Below, one piece after another: positions 51,737-62,023 of a stretch of DNA of 64,000 bases (positions are counted from its first letter, which is position 1; every line of letters starts with the position of its first letter). Source of the DNA: Corticium candelabrum (lineage: Eukaryota > Porifera > Homoscleromorpha > Homosclerophorida > Plakinidae); NCBI RefSeq assembly GCF_963422355.1, contig NC_085100.1:3596568-3660567 (forward strand), written 5' to 3'. The position numbers and the translations under genes are program-made. Under the pieces are notes generated by a model. It was not told where the DNA came from and did not search any database. It saw only the letters and a list, made by a program, of their open reading frames with translations.

Positions 51737-53840
51737 ACTCACCACCCACCCACATCTTTGCACCCACAACCATACCAACCACATTACACAAACCATAGCA
51801 CCTGGTCATACCACAGATCTGAGGCAATAGACCTCACTCATAAATTAATCAAGGGTTCAGGTGCTTGCACCCACAACACAACTTTCTCCTTCTTACTCGA
51901 CTAATTGAAGAAGAATGACTTGACTTAAAGGGTAATAAACTAACCTCAAAATTTCAGCCTGTAGTATACTCATTGAGTTAACTATTAGACAGGTACAGAC
52001 CCATCAAGTTGTCTACCTTCTAGTGTGGCACTCTACTGCTATGTGATTGCAATACTTGCTATTTGACAACCACACAGTTGCTACTAGCATTATATGTGGG
52101 AAGTAACAGTTACCACAAAATGAAACTACATCATGTAGGAAGTCTGTCCATCACTTCATCCACCCCATGGTGCCACGTGACTCTTGGACGAGAGATCAGT
52201 AGTCATGAAGGTGCTAAACGATTTGTCGAAATGTCGATTAGGCGCCTTACTCTTTGAAACACCTAAATTGGTGCACCTTTTACTTCTATGTGTTGTATTA
52301 AAGCATAGGCCATGGCGATCAGACACTTCTAGTGCTAAAATGTTTTAGCTATTGTACCTAATGATCCCAGGTTATTTGACTTCGCATAAAGCACAGACAC
52401 AAAACCTTCGCAAGTTCACAGAAATTTGTTGACAAATGGCCTTCCGACTGCTAGAAGATCATCTAGCACAGATAGACATGCTCATTAAAACATTATATGT
52501 TACACGTTGAACAAAACATTACATGAGTATGACAGACAGGTAAGTTCGAATACACTGGAATTGAAAACGTTTCCTGAGTACGTTTGTTGCTACTCTTGTG
52601 ATTAAAGTTTTGCATCACAGTGGTGTATAGCCAGGATTACAAACCAGGAGGGTGTTCAACATAAACGATATATTATATACATTTAAACTTGCTGTAAAGG
52701 GTTGCCTGCATGTGAAAAAGTCAAGCTAATTGCAGTACATGTACTGCATGCCTGCCTTGGAGTACGGACAGTCACCTGCTCAGATATTTTTAAAGGCATT
52801 GTCACAGGTCTTGCAGCAATCTGGTAGCGATGATAGGTAAGCAGTATGTCTGGGAGCTCTGGCACGATGGACAATGAATAGTGAGCAATAGAGACGTCCA
52901 AGCATCACAAATGTTGTACTCAACTTATTGCCATTACGGTCCTAACTCCTTCTAGTTACACAGTTGCTAGCTTTACTACTGCTGGGCCTACTCCTACAAC
53001 TTCGAGTTAGAAAAGACAGGGACATTGGCAGCAACTACTTATCACTCTCTCAGTGGCCTCTTCTCCGTACAAGCTAATTACACTTGCATGAGTATTACAA
53101 TCGTTGTTACTAAGAATCATGTTCCTGGCAGATTAGCAACAGCAAGTATTGCCTTCTTTGTAAGGAGGCCATGGTAGCTGGAAACAAGAGGATATTAATT
53201 AATCTAATCATGCCACATGCAGTTTCTATATGTATGGTATTAGCATTGACAGTCAAAGCCCCAAAGATGTGGTCATAGGTATCACATGCATTTTCCTATA
53301 CAAGGAAACCTACCAGCTTCAAACTTCAAGGCCTATCCTGTCCACAACAATTAGGTTTTGGTGATAGCAGGAGAGTCAATGGATTTACAATCCTATTGCT
53401 TGCAGTTTCGTTAAACAACTGTAGATTTGGACTTCCATTGTGTGGATTTTGGTTGGCAGGCAACAGAGGGTGTGGTCACACTATGTCCAGTTCTGGTACA
53501 TGAGGCACAAGGTGTCTTTGTTTGAGACTACTGTATATGTATGTACCCACCATTGCAGAAAATAAAGCAACAGAGTTCATAGATGTTCAATGGACCACAG
53601 ACAAGGAGAAACAAAGTCATGCATAGTTTTGGAAGGGCACAGTTAATTAAAGTTGAATAAATATCATCCTCGTCTCAACTATCCCTCTGCAATCGTCAGT
53701 GCAGCAAACTGGTACGGCAATTCTAGAGAGGTCCCATGTGCTGTGCAAGCAAGGAACATGGACAAGACACACACATGCACACACACATGCACACACGCAT
53801 ACACGCATACACACACGCACACACACACACACACACACAG

Positions 53841-53876
<36 letters not shown>

Positions 53877-53879
53877 GCA

Positions 53880-53920
<41 letters not shown>

Positions 53921-53937
53921 CACGCACACATGCGCGT

Positions 53938-53984
<47 letters not shown>

Positions 53985-55327
53985 CATGCATGCACATACA
54001 CACGTACACACACACACACACGCACGCACACACACGCACAGGCATGCATGCACATACACACGTACACACACACACTATTACATCAAGAACAATAACCATG
54101 ACCACATTGACAAAAATTCATCACAAAGCCACAAATCTATTCCACACCTACCAACTACCAACACTGAAAGGTTTGAATTTAGCCAATCTCACACCAGATT
54201 ACACAAAACACTGAAAGCCACAGTTTACTCACAGACATATATGATCTTGTTCCAACAAACGAGTCCACCATAGAATCAATGAGCTGCCCACTGACTCCAA
54301 AATCACACAATTTGATCTCTCCCTTACTATTGACGAGAACGTTTGAAGGCTTCACATCTAAAATGCAAAAAGTTTTTCTCTAAACCACAATCGATCAGAC
54401 TTCAAAAGACTGTACACCTCTATGCATAATCTGTAATTGCTCTCTCAAATACCGCAACCCGCTAAGTACCTGCAGGTCACAACCACAAAGCCAAATCCAA
54501 CTTAGTGCAGGAGAAAGCAAGAACAGACGGAATTGACACCCACGTGTAGAGTAATCTTGGCAATCATTCGCTCTGGTATCCTACCACACCGTCTCAAGAC
54601 CAAGTCGAGTGAGCCGCCATCCTAACACAAACTCTCGCAATAGTTATTCACTAACTTGTCGAGGAATGTCACCAATGACTTGCCATGTATTCCATGCATA
54701 TCGAAATTTCGCGGTCGAGATAATAGGCACCGAAGAAACCGACGATATACGGCGAGTTACAGTCGTGGAGGACCTTCAACTCGCGCATGATTTGATTCCT
54801 CACGGCAGGCTTGACCTCCAAATGAATCAACTATATACATACACACACAGAGAGATGACAGATCACTAGGTGGTCTATCGAGCCACAGGCGCGCAAAAAG
54901 CGGCGAAACCGGTCGAAGCGCAACGAGCCGACCAAACTCGCGACGCATGCAACAACAGAACGGACCCGACGACGCACCTTCCTCGCCATCACGACGCCCG
55001 TCGGTATATGACGGACCTTGTCGACGACGCCGCCGTTGCCGTGACCGAGCTCGACGATTTTCTCGACGTCCTCCTCGCGAAGTTCCGTGTCGATTTTTGT
55101 CTTGAGAAGATGGAAGTCGGCCTGGTCAAAACCGTTCAACTCGAGCCTCGACAGGCCGTCTTCGGACGACCTAAAATAGTTAGACGTTTCGAAATGTGTC
55201 GGAGAGTCTTGAATTCGAGGCAGAGGCCTTACTTTGATTCGTCTGATGATTGGGAGGCAGGCAGCACGATTGGCTCGGGTGTGCGCTTGACGTCGATGGT
55301 CAGGTTCGGTTTCTTTCGTTTCTGCAT
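49825..55327 (-). CDS. MAP2K1: MAP kinase kinase of the MEK1/2 type (MAP2K1/2)
   Basis: Minus-strand exons: 55233-55327 (ATG 55327), 54978-55170, 54684-54830, 54544-54621, 54418-54469, 54233-54357, 51310-51576, 50179-50243, 50071-50116, 49825-50004 (stop TGA). All phases fit; 415 residues (MEK1 has 393). A basic-hydrophobic MAPK docking site opens the protein ([13 protein letters not shown]). The kinase domain shows the P-loop GHGNGGVV (74-81), catalytic Lys96 (VMARK), MHRDVKPSN (186-194), DFG (207-209) and the activation loop SMVDS with Ser217 and Ser221, the Raf phosphorylation pair. SYMSPERLQG, a Pro-rich insert ([11 protein letters not shown]) and a DVD-like C-terminal segment follow. MEK phosphorylates ERK. 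Intron 3 (54622-54683) uses a GC donor (ATG/GCAAGT). A longer open frame from ATG 55385 is out of phase after splicing and was rejected. The symbol is at MEK1/2 group level. Confidence 0.95.
50244..51309. other. MEK intron between exons 7 and 8
   Basis: 1.07 kb, no feature recognised. Open frames on both strands lack splice or homology support. Confidence 0.5.
51577..54232. repeat. MEK intron with two CA-rich arrays
   Basis: A CA microsatellite at 51646-51735, and a 300-bp compound CA array at 53768-54075 in which CAGGCATGCATGCACATAC followed by ACGTACACACAC occurs twice (53982 and 54038). These create long fake Thr-His and Cys-Val open frames on both strands. The middle (51900-53650) has no recognised gene. 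Confidence 0.8.
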
Positions 55328-56132
55328 CCTTGGCTGCAGCGGCAGCAGGTGAAAAGTCGTCTCGCCTGCGGTTGTCTTTTTTCACTGCTCTCTCTGGTGA
55401 GTTGTCTGCCCTTTAGAGTTGGGTGTGCGCATGTGCAAGAGGATGACGTTATGACACTAACCTCGCTCACGGGTTCAGTGGTGGGAGCCTTTGATTGTTT
55501 AGAGCGTTTCTGATGTCACTTTGTAGAATTAAATAGCGTCTGAATTTGTGAGGGATGGGCTTGAAAGAGCTGTACCAGAGAGATCTAGATTCTCATGATC
55601 ACTAAAGTAGCCTAGAGTGCTGGGTATTTGTGCAGTATACATGGATTCAGTTAATTAAAATGAGTGTGCATGGGCAACCTCGAGCCAGGGACACTTATGT
55701 GTGCACGAACAGTTTAGCGTCAGTTATCCGAAATATGCAGGATTTGGTAAATTGCAGTGTTCGGATAACTGACAGTGACATGCTACGCTAGAGCATGCGC
55801 ACGTGCCAACGAGAAAAAACTAGACATGACTGTAACTATCGGGCACTACAAAATAGTGATCTCAAAGATCTTACTACGTGTTACTAATCAGCTTCACAAT
55901 CTAAGAATAGGAGCTGTAACGGTTACACGCATGCGCAACGGCGTAAGTAAAACTATGGCAGTACAGTAATTATATCTTGTGGAAGCTTGTAGGTTTAGAT
56001 AGAAGTACCGTAGTTTTTTATTGCTAAGCAAATCATTAAAAATTAATTGACGTCTACTAGATCTGTCTAATGGTTTGCTCGCGCACCGAGAACTGGTTTA
56101 CAAGGACTGCAGAGATATATCAACATCTTCCT
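55328..56132. promoter_or_regulatory. Divergent interval between MEK and the unidentified gene
   Basis: 805 bp between opposite start codons. It includes an inverted repeat: TAGCGTCAGTTATCCGAA (55715-55732) against TTCGGATAACTGACAG (55760-55775), whose outer arm ends in ACGCTA. The TTATCCGAA word is shared with the minisatellite at 1458, so this may be a transposon remnant rather than a regulatory site. Confidence 0.4.
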
Positions 56133-58588
56133 ATGGCGGAATCTATCCCTATGATTGCACGGCGTCAGAATATTTACGACGGTATTTAGTTTTGGTGTGT
56201 GGAATCTACATTTGGTACACTGTGTTTTAACGACTAGACTACTTGTTTGCTGAAGAGAAAAAGGCGAGTAGTCGCGAGACAGAACTACTTGGAACCTTTT
56301 TTCAGTTTCTAGCGAATTTTGACTTTGACCGAGCCAGTGACGTCATTGTAAGTATTTTAGTGGGTTTATTGGTATCGGCTACAGAATTTCATTAGGACTA
56401 GTAGTCTAGCTTTTGATGTTTCTCTTGCAGTTTGATTTCCTTCTATATTGATATTAATTTAATGTAATTGATATCAATTAAATATATTAATATTAATAAT
56501 TTATAAAAAGCTGCTAGCGCTTTGTGTAAAGCCAGAAGTTGTCTTCAATCAAATAAGAGATGTAGGACTCAATGCTGCAGCGGTATCATGTGGACACACT
56601 AGAATTAAAGTCTGTGACATCAGTGTGGAAATAATGGTCGAACATCAGACAAGTCCCGCCAAATGTGGTGTTTGTTTGACCAAATACTACAACAGTGTTG
56701 GGACGTGTTTGAACAAAACACCAACCCGTGTGCATATAGTTATGATAAAATTTAGTGAGAACCTTGTCTCTTAAGCATGTAATGGGGTTTCCAATTGATT
56801 TCATGAGCATAGGTACCTCCTAGCTGATCATGATATGTCCAACAAAAACCTCAGCTGCTTTTAATGCGTACAGTATTCTCTCCTGGAAATTGGTAAAGTT
56901 CAGTATTTGGTTATCTTAGGTTAAAAGCTGATCAAAATTACCTGCAAAATGGCCACAGTAGAGGTAGGACTTAATTATACATGTCACACCATACAAGAAT
57001 GTTTTACGTGGACTCAATTTGTCCAAGCAAAATAATTCCCTATTTTTTACACTGTAACTTTGATAAGTACTAACTATGGCAACTATTATTGAATAGTGGA
57101 TGTACAATAATGTTTGGCTGCTTGTCTTTCTTAGATCGAATACGTACTAAAGATACAGTTAGTGTTTGTGTAGTGTTCACCTTTAGGGGTTTTCAGGCTA
57201 TCTGGAAACATACGTGGATGTGCGTCTGTTAACAGAGGTTTTTCTTAATTGGTAATTAGGCAATTAAGGGAAGGGCGTTTGTGTTGTTACATTATTGTCT
57301 AGCTGCTGTCAAGGATTAAAGGACAAGAGCTCTCTTTAATTAATCATGAGCTTGTCATCAAGAGTGTGTAACAATGAACAATCATGTACAACCCTGGACA
57401 GTTACAAGAACTACATCACTTTCCAGTCTTCATCTGTCTCTAGAAACAACTAAAATGTCATATATCGTGAATATCGTCAAGCGTCCCTTTCTGGATGGCT
57501 GGAAGGATAAAGACTAAGGAGGGGTGGACAAATGGTGTTGCACAGTATTTCTGTTTTGTAAATGTCCATCACTGCATGCTTACTGTGAATGTGTGAGATG
57601 TGACTTTACTACAATGATAGACCATGAGCAAACAAGGCAAAGCTGCTATGCTCAATGGCAAGTGTAGTCAGAAAGCTCATACACCTAAGACTCTAGAGAT
57701 GCCAGACATTATGTAACAAGGGCAACAAACACAGTGTCGTTCTGTTTGTGTGACAGTGGCGTACCAAGGCATGTTTCCAGGTTGCCCGTAGACCTCCAAG
57801 AGGTGGGCATTACCTTAGCACAAGTGCCTGTTAGCGTGAGTACTGAAGGATCCTTTTTCAGAACTGTAGTTTAATTAACTTAAGAAGAGTGTTGGATCAT
57901 TGACGCTATGCAATAGCAACAGGCTTGAATTAGGATGTGTATGTGAATGGTAACCAACTGCGCTATGTCATTAATAATAATTTCTCTTCTTAATATTAAC
58001 TTTGGAAACCCCACAAAGAAAATTCTGGGTACACGCCTGTGTGATAAAGTGGATTGGAGCTTGTGAGAATGGTTGGACACGTACATGGTACACAATGCAT
58101 CAAGGGTGCTAACATGGTATCGAATTTGCAGATCAGCTAATATAAGGATGGGCAGATTCACGGGTAGGGGTGCTTGTTGGTAAATGTTTAGCAACTACTA
58201 AAAACTGTACAGGAGGCTAAAATACAACAGCTTGTGGATGCTGATAGGTACAACATTAGGAATTCTTGAAGTTCAAAAGTTCATGTAAGAGATGGTAATC
58301 TCAGGATGACTGTATTTGTAGTCATTACAATGTATACTATAACATAGTACAATATAGTATAGTAATAACATCTAATGGCATAAGAATTGTTTCCTTTTCT
58401 GACAGTCTCTGTGCTTAATTAAGTCGTTCTTTTGTTATGAATCCTAGGCACAAAACAAAGATAGAAAACAAACTACTAGCATGCATTCCTGGGGTTCATT
58501 GTTGACCCAACTGCATGATCTTACAGCTCACGAGAAAAGCTACCACAATCTTGAATTCTTTGAACAGAAGTGGTTTGGTCGAAAGGAA
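56133..58588 (+). CDS. Unidentified gene, four exons, 3' end not found
   Basis: Exons 56133-56181, 56256-56347, 56511-56582 and 58448-58588 have good acceptors and donors (GTATTT, GTAAGT, GTATCA, GTGAGT) and join in phase from an ATG (MAESIPMIARRQNIYDEKK) into 118 residues. Recognisable segments are ETELLGTFFQFLANFDFD, LLALCVKPEVVFNQIRDVGL and WGSLLTQLHDLTAHEKSYHN followed by LEFFEQKWFG. The composition is that of a helical, soluble protein. I do not recognise the family. The phase-consistent chain argues for a true gene; the last donor points to more exons to the right, where the window is filled with retroelements. Intron 3 is 1.9 kb and otherwise featureless. Confidence 0.6.
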
Positions 58589-59245
58589 GTGAGTGTCCTG
58601 ATTCCATAAGTGTTTGTGCGCAATAGAATATACATCTATGTTGTTGATTGTTCAATTGATCAGTAGTTTGCAGATATTGTGTTAATATATTGGATAGTTA
58701 CAGTTACTATGTGGAACAGTCATAGTAGATAAAACTGAATACAATATTCCTTGTATGTCGGCTTCTGTTCGATAATCTACTAAGTAACTTACTATGGATT
58801 TTTTGTTGACTTTTTGCAAATAGTTATCGAATGTGTTTTATTAAAGAGAGGTAAATGGACTCTGACTAGTTACTATCAATGTTTTTTCTGGTCAGAAAGT
58901 ATGACAGACACTAGATTCAAGGGGCAAGTAGGATGAGAATCTGAGAACCAGCTGATGGTTGAGGCTTGACTGAACACAGTATGTTTAGTGTAACATCGAG
59001 AATACAGTGTTCCATCTAAGCTTTTTGAGAGGGGCACAACATTCTGCCCCACTTTAAGTAGTGTGCTCTGCTCACCATGAGCAGCTGTGAAAACTTACAA
59101 AATTAAACAATCATAAACTACATTGAATACAGTTTAAGTACATATTTGGTCATCATGTCATGCAAAACAGCATCAAGTTGAGCCTGTCCAGTATTATATT
59201 TTGTTTTGGTACCGGTATTTGTAAGCCATGGTACCCTTCTTGATG

Positions 59246-59248
<3 letters not shown>

Positions 59249-59321
<73 letters not shown>
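59249..59321. repeat. GT microsatellite
   Basis: About 73 bp of GT repeats. Confidence 0.95.
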
Positions 59322-59325
<4 letters not shown>

Positions 59326-59494
59326 ATGTGTGTGTAGCGGTCAACATCCACCAGCTAGGATCAGTATGAAGTTGGGCTTGGATATTAGTTGATGGTGTCA
59401 CCCTCTTCATCCTAGATTGTACAGCTGTGGAGGTCTTGCAAGGTACTCAGCCTAAAAATATTTCACGAAAAACAAAGGCTAAGCATTTGTCTTG

Positions 59495-59940
59495 ATACTG
59501 GTACCTTACGACATGGAACGTTCAGTCGTTACTAGATGTAGACGGCTTCATTGAAATGGGACACCACTGTGTTGTGATTTGAAAAAGGTAGGAGTATTTC
59601 ACAATCGCTGTGTTAGATCTGGTTTGGGTATATCATGAATCCATCAGCGGAAAGACTACCTTTCAATGAATGCTCTGTTAACAAGATGGGTGACATGGAG
59701 AATATAACAGAATAATAGCTAAAAGACGACTGGAATGGTTGGGTCATTTGGCAAGGATGACTGACGACAGAATTCCCAAGAGAATTCTTTTCGAATGGCT
59801 ACCCAATTCACGGCCACCAGGAGGCCCTTGAAAGCATGATGAAATGAATGGAGATATATAATATGCATAAGTAGACAATGTTTAGCTCCTTTGTACCCTT
59901 ATGATTAAGGAGTAGTGTGGCCAGTTACGGCAGCAATAAA
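59495..59940 (+). pseudogene. Internally deleted LINE (endonuclease start joined to RT tail)
   Basis: The start of an AP-type endonuclease is visible (TTWNVQSLLDVDGFIE, about 59506). About 150 bp later comes the far C-terminal RT segment (RRLEWLGHLARMTDDRIPKR, about 59720), then a 3' end CGGCAGCAATAAA that runs straight into a TAG array. Most of the ORF is missing. This is a different LINE type from the restriction-like-endonuclease elements nearby. Confidence 0.65.

Positions 59941-59983
<43 letters not shown>
59941..59983. repeat. TAG trinucleotide array
   Basis: Fourteen TAG units at the junction between the 3' end of the plus-strand LINE remnant and the 3' end of the minus-strand retroelement. 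Confidence 0.95.
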
Positions 59984-59984
<1 letters not shown>

Positions 59985-61385
59985 TTTATTACTCAGCAAA
60001 AGCATCCACCGGTCATGCCCATACTACAAAAGCCACTACAACGGCACTCAACACAACACTATATCAATCCATTCAATTAAAACAAACCCACTTAAGTCAA
60101 CGTCACAATCTACTTAGTGAGGCAAGCCTCACTGTTGATTAAATCCATGTCATGACATTTTAGAGGCCTGTGCTTGGCTGATCTACTTCCGCGAATGCAC
60201 AAAACAGAAGATCTTATTAGAGAAAAGCTGATCCGACATCTCAGAAGTTCCATCACTAAACTATATTTCTTTTCAGTTTTGTTGGCAATTAAACTGGCAA
60301 GATGTTTGTAGAAGGTGGAAGTTTCAGAGCCCATGCCATCGGTAGAGGAAAAACCACGGAGTGAAGCTGGCATGTTCCACTTCCAGTACTCGATGCGCAT
60401 ATTCACGTTTTTTTCCACATTCATGGATGTTGAATGCTGATCTCAAAGAGCCTTGACTATTGGAGCGCGCGTTTGGGTAAAATACCCTTACATCAAAAAA
60501 TGCACGGTCTCCTTTTGTCCAGACTCCTCTCGCTGAAAGATCAAGTGTAGCCTCGTCAGACATGTTCGCTGTTTTCTTCTGAAACTTTTCTCCAGTCAGA
60601 GGTTGTAACATCGGTTCTATCGCTACATCATGACACACTTCAGTCAAAAGATCGGCAGTTATATCCCTAATTTCATTGTGCCTTAGCGTCGGAAAGCCAC
60701 CTTTAGAACATACCATTGCATGGTCAACGTTGAAAGCAGATCCACAGACACATTTTGAAGGTAGATTTGGTAACATCCAACCATAGCGCATGCATAAAGC
60801 ATCACGAAATCTCCTTTGCTCAAATGAAAAACATGTTCTTCAACCGGTAAAACGGATAGCCAATTTGATGCACCCTTTTCAGAGGCAAGTTCAACGCATC
60901 GTTTCATAGATGCTGGGCAATTAGCTTCTATTTCTACTAAAGCTTGTTTCTGAGAAGCCTGTTTTTCAAATTTTGTGGCAGATTTTTCTTTCTGGACAGC
61001 TTCGACAGCCACATTGTGGCACTGTTCTTGTTGTATTATGAGAGCTGCTAATGGTGCTGTGATACGACAGGAAGACTTGAACTCAACATCGGACGTGTGA
61101 GTTGGATTAGTCAAGTTTAAACCTCCAAGTCGACAAGGTAGAGCCAACAAATCTCTCACATCTTGGCTACAATGTTGCTGGCCGGTTATGGCAGGAATGA
61201 AATAATCACGAGTGGCTTCCTCAAACGGCTGCATCATGGAAGAGATGTTTTCGACAGTTCTTGATATGTATGACCATTGATAAGACAAGCCATGAGTAAA
61301 TGCAGAATAAGCAACATGTGGTTGTGTTAATGCAATCTCTGACAAGCGTTTTACTTGCATGACCCATTTATCTACCTTTCTGCTG
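59984..61385 (-). pseudogene. 5'-truncated retroelement copy 1 (RT C-terminus and endonuclease), frameshifted
   Basis: On the minus strand it reads from VDKWVMQVKRLSEIAL through HGLSYQWSYISRTVEN, LLALPCRLGGLNLTNP, EKGASNWLSVLP, the knuckle CVCGSAFNVDHAMVC, RHNEIRDITADLLTEVCHD, LDLSARGVW and FFDVRVFYPNA to the C-terminus (LLRCRISFSLIRSSVLC). The Cys-His knuckle, RHN and D...FFDV motifs resemble the restriction-like endonuclease of R2/R4-type LINEs. Two frameshifts (about 60795 and 60360) kill it. The 3' end (AATAAACA on the minus strand) abuts a TAG array; its truncated 5' end abuts another. Confidence 0.75.
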
Positions 61386-61403
61386 TAGTAGTAGTAGTAG
61401 TAA
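61386..61403. repeat. TAG array at a head-to-head element junction
   Basis: Six GTA/TAG units separate the truncated 5' ends of two copies of the same retroelement family pointing in opposite directions. Confidence 0.9.
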
Positions 61404-61905
61404 CGAACTTTCTTTGACGTCAGGGTCTTCAACCCTAATGCCTCATCCTACAAATCAGTGCAGATCCCGTCATTATATAAACGGCAGGAACAAGAGAAGA
61501 AAAGGCGATACGAGGAACGAATTAATAACATGGAGCTTTCATCGTTCACGCCAATCATTTTAGCATGCACTGGAGGATGCAGTAAACTGACGTCTATTTT
61601 TTTGAAAAGACTAGCCTCACTTTTATCGGAAAAGCACCACACCGAGTACAGCACAACTATCAACTGGCTGAGATGTCGACTGTCATTTGCACTCCTTCGG
61701 GCCTGCGTGATGTGTTTGCGAGGATGCAGGTCCAAGCTTCACAGAACCTCAAGGGACTTCAACATTCTGCTGGAAGCAGCAGAAAGTAGATTATAGAAGA
61801 CTGTTTATCTCAAAGTTGTTACAACCTAGAAACTTGTTGCTATAGAGGAAGCTTTTACATACAGTAGTAGTATTTTGAAAAAAGTAGTAGAGATTTTATT
61901 ACTAT
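61404..61905 (+). pseudogene. Retroelement copy 2, C-terminal fragment
   Basis: Reads TFFDVRVFNPNASSYKS, IPSLYKRQEQEKKRRYEERI, then SSFTPIILACTGG, LKRLASLLSEK, WLRCRLSFALLRACVMCLRG to a stop near 61796, followed by a short 3' UTR that dissolves into TAG repeats (61906-61953). Same family as copy 1 but a distinct copy, since both contain the C-terminus. Confidence 0.75.
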
Positions 61906-62023
61906 TAGTAGTAGTAGTAGTAGTAGTTTATTCAAGTAGTAGTAGTAGTAGTGTGTTAGCAGATGCCGTTTGATTGTTCAAATACACCAGTTCTCTCAGT
62001 AGTAGTAGTAGTAGTAGTAGTAG
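61906..62023. repeat. TAG arrays between retroelement copies 2 and 3
   Basis: TAG runs at about 61906-61927, 61935-61953 and 61999-62023 with short spacers. They form the tail of copy 2 and the left boundary of copy 3. Confidence 0.9.

Noticed and set aside
54831-55385. 184-residue MEK frame starting at 55385
   Set aside because: It includes intron sequence at both ends and is out of phase with exon 2 after splicing.
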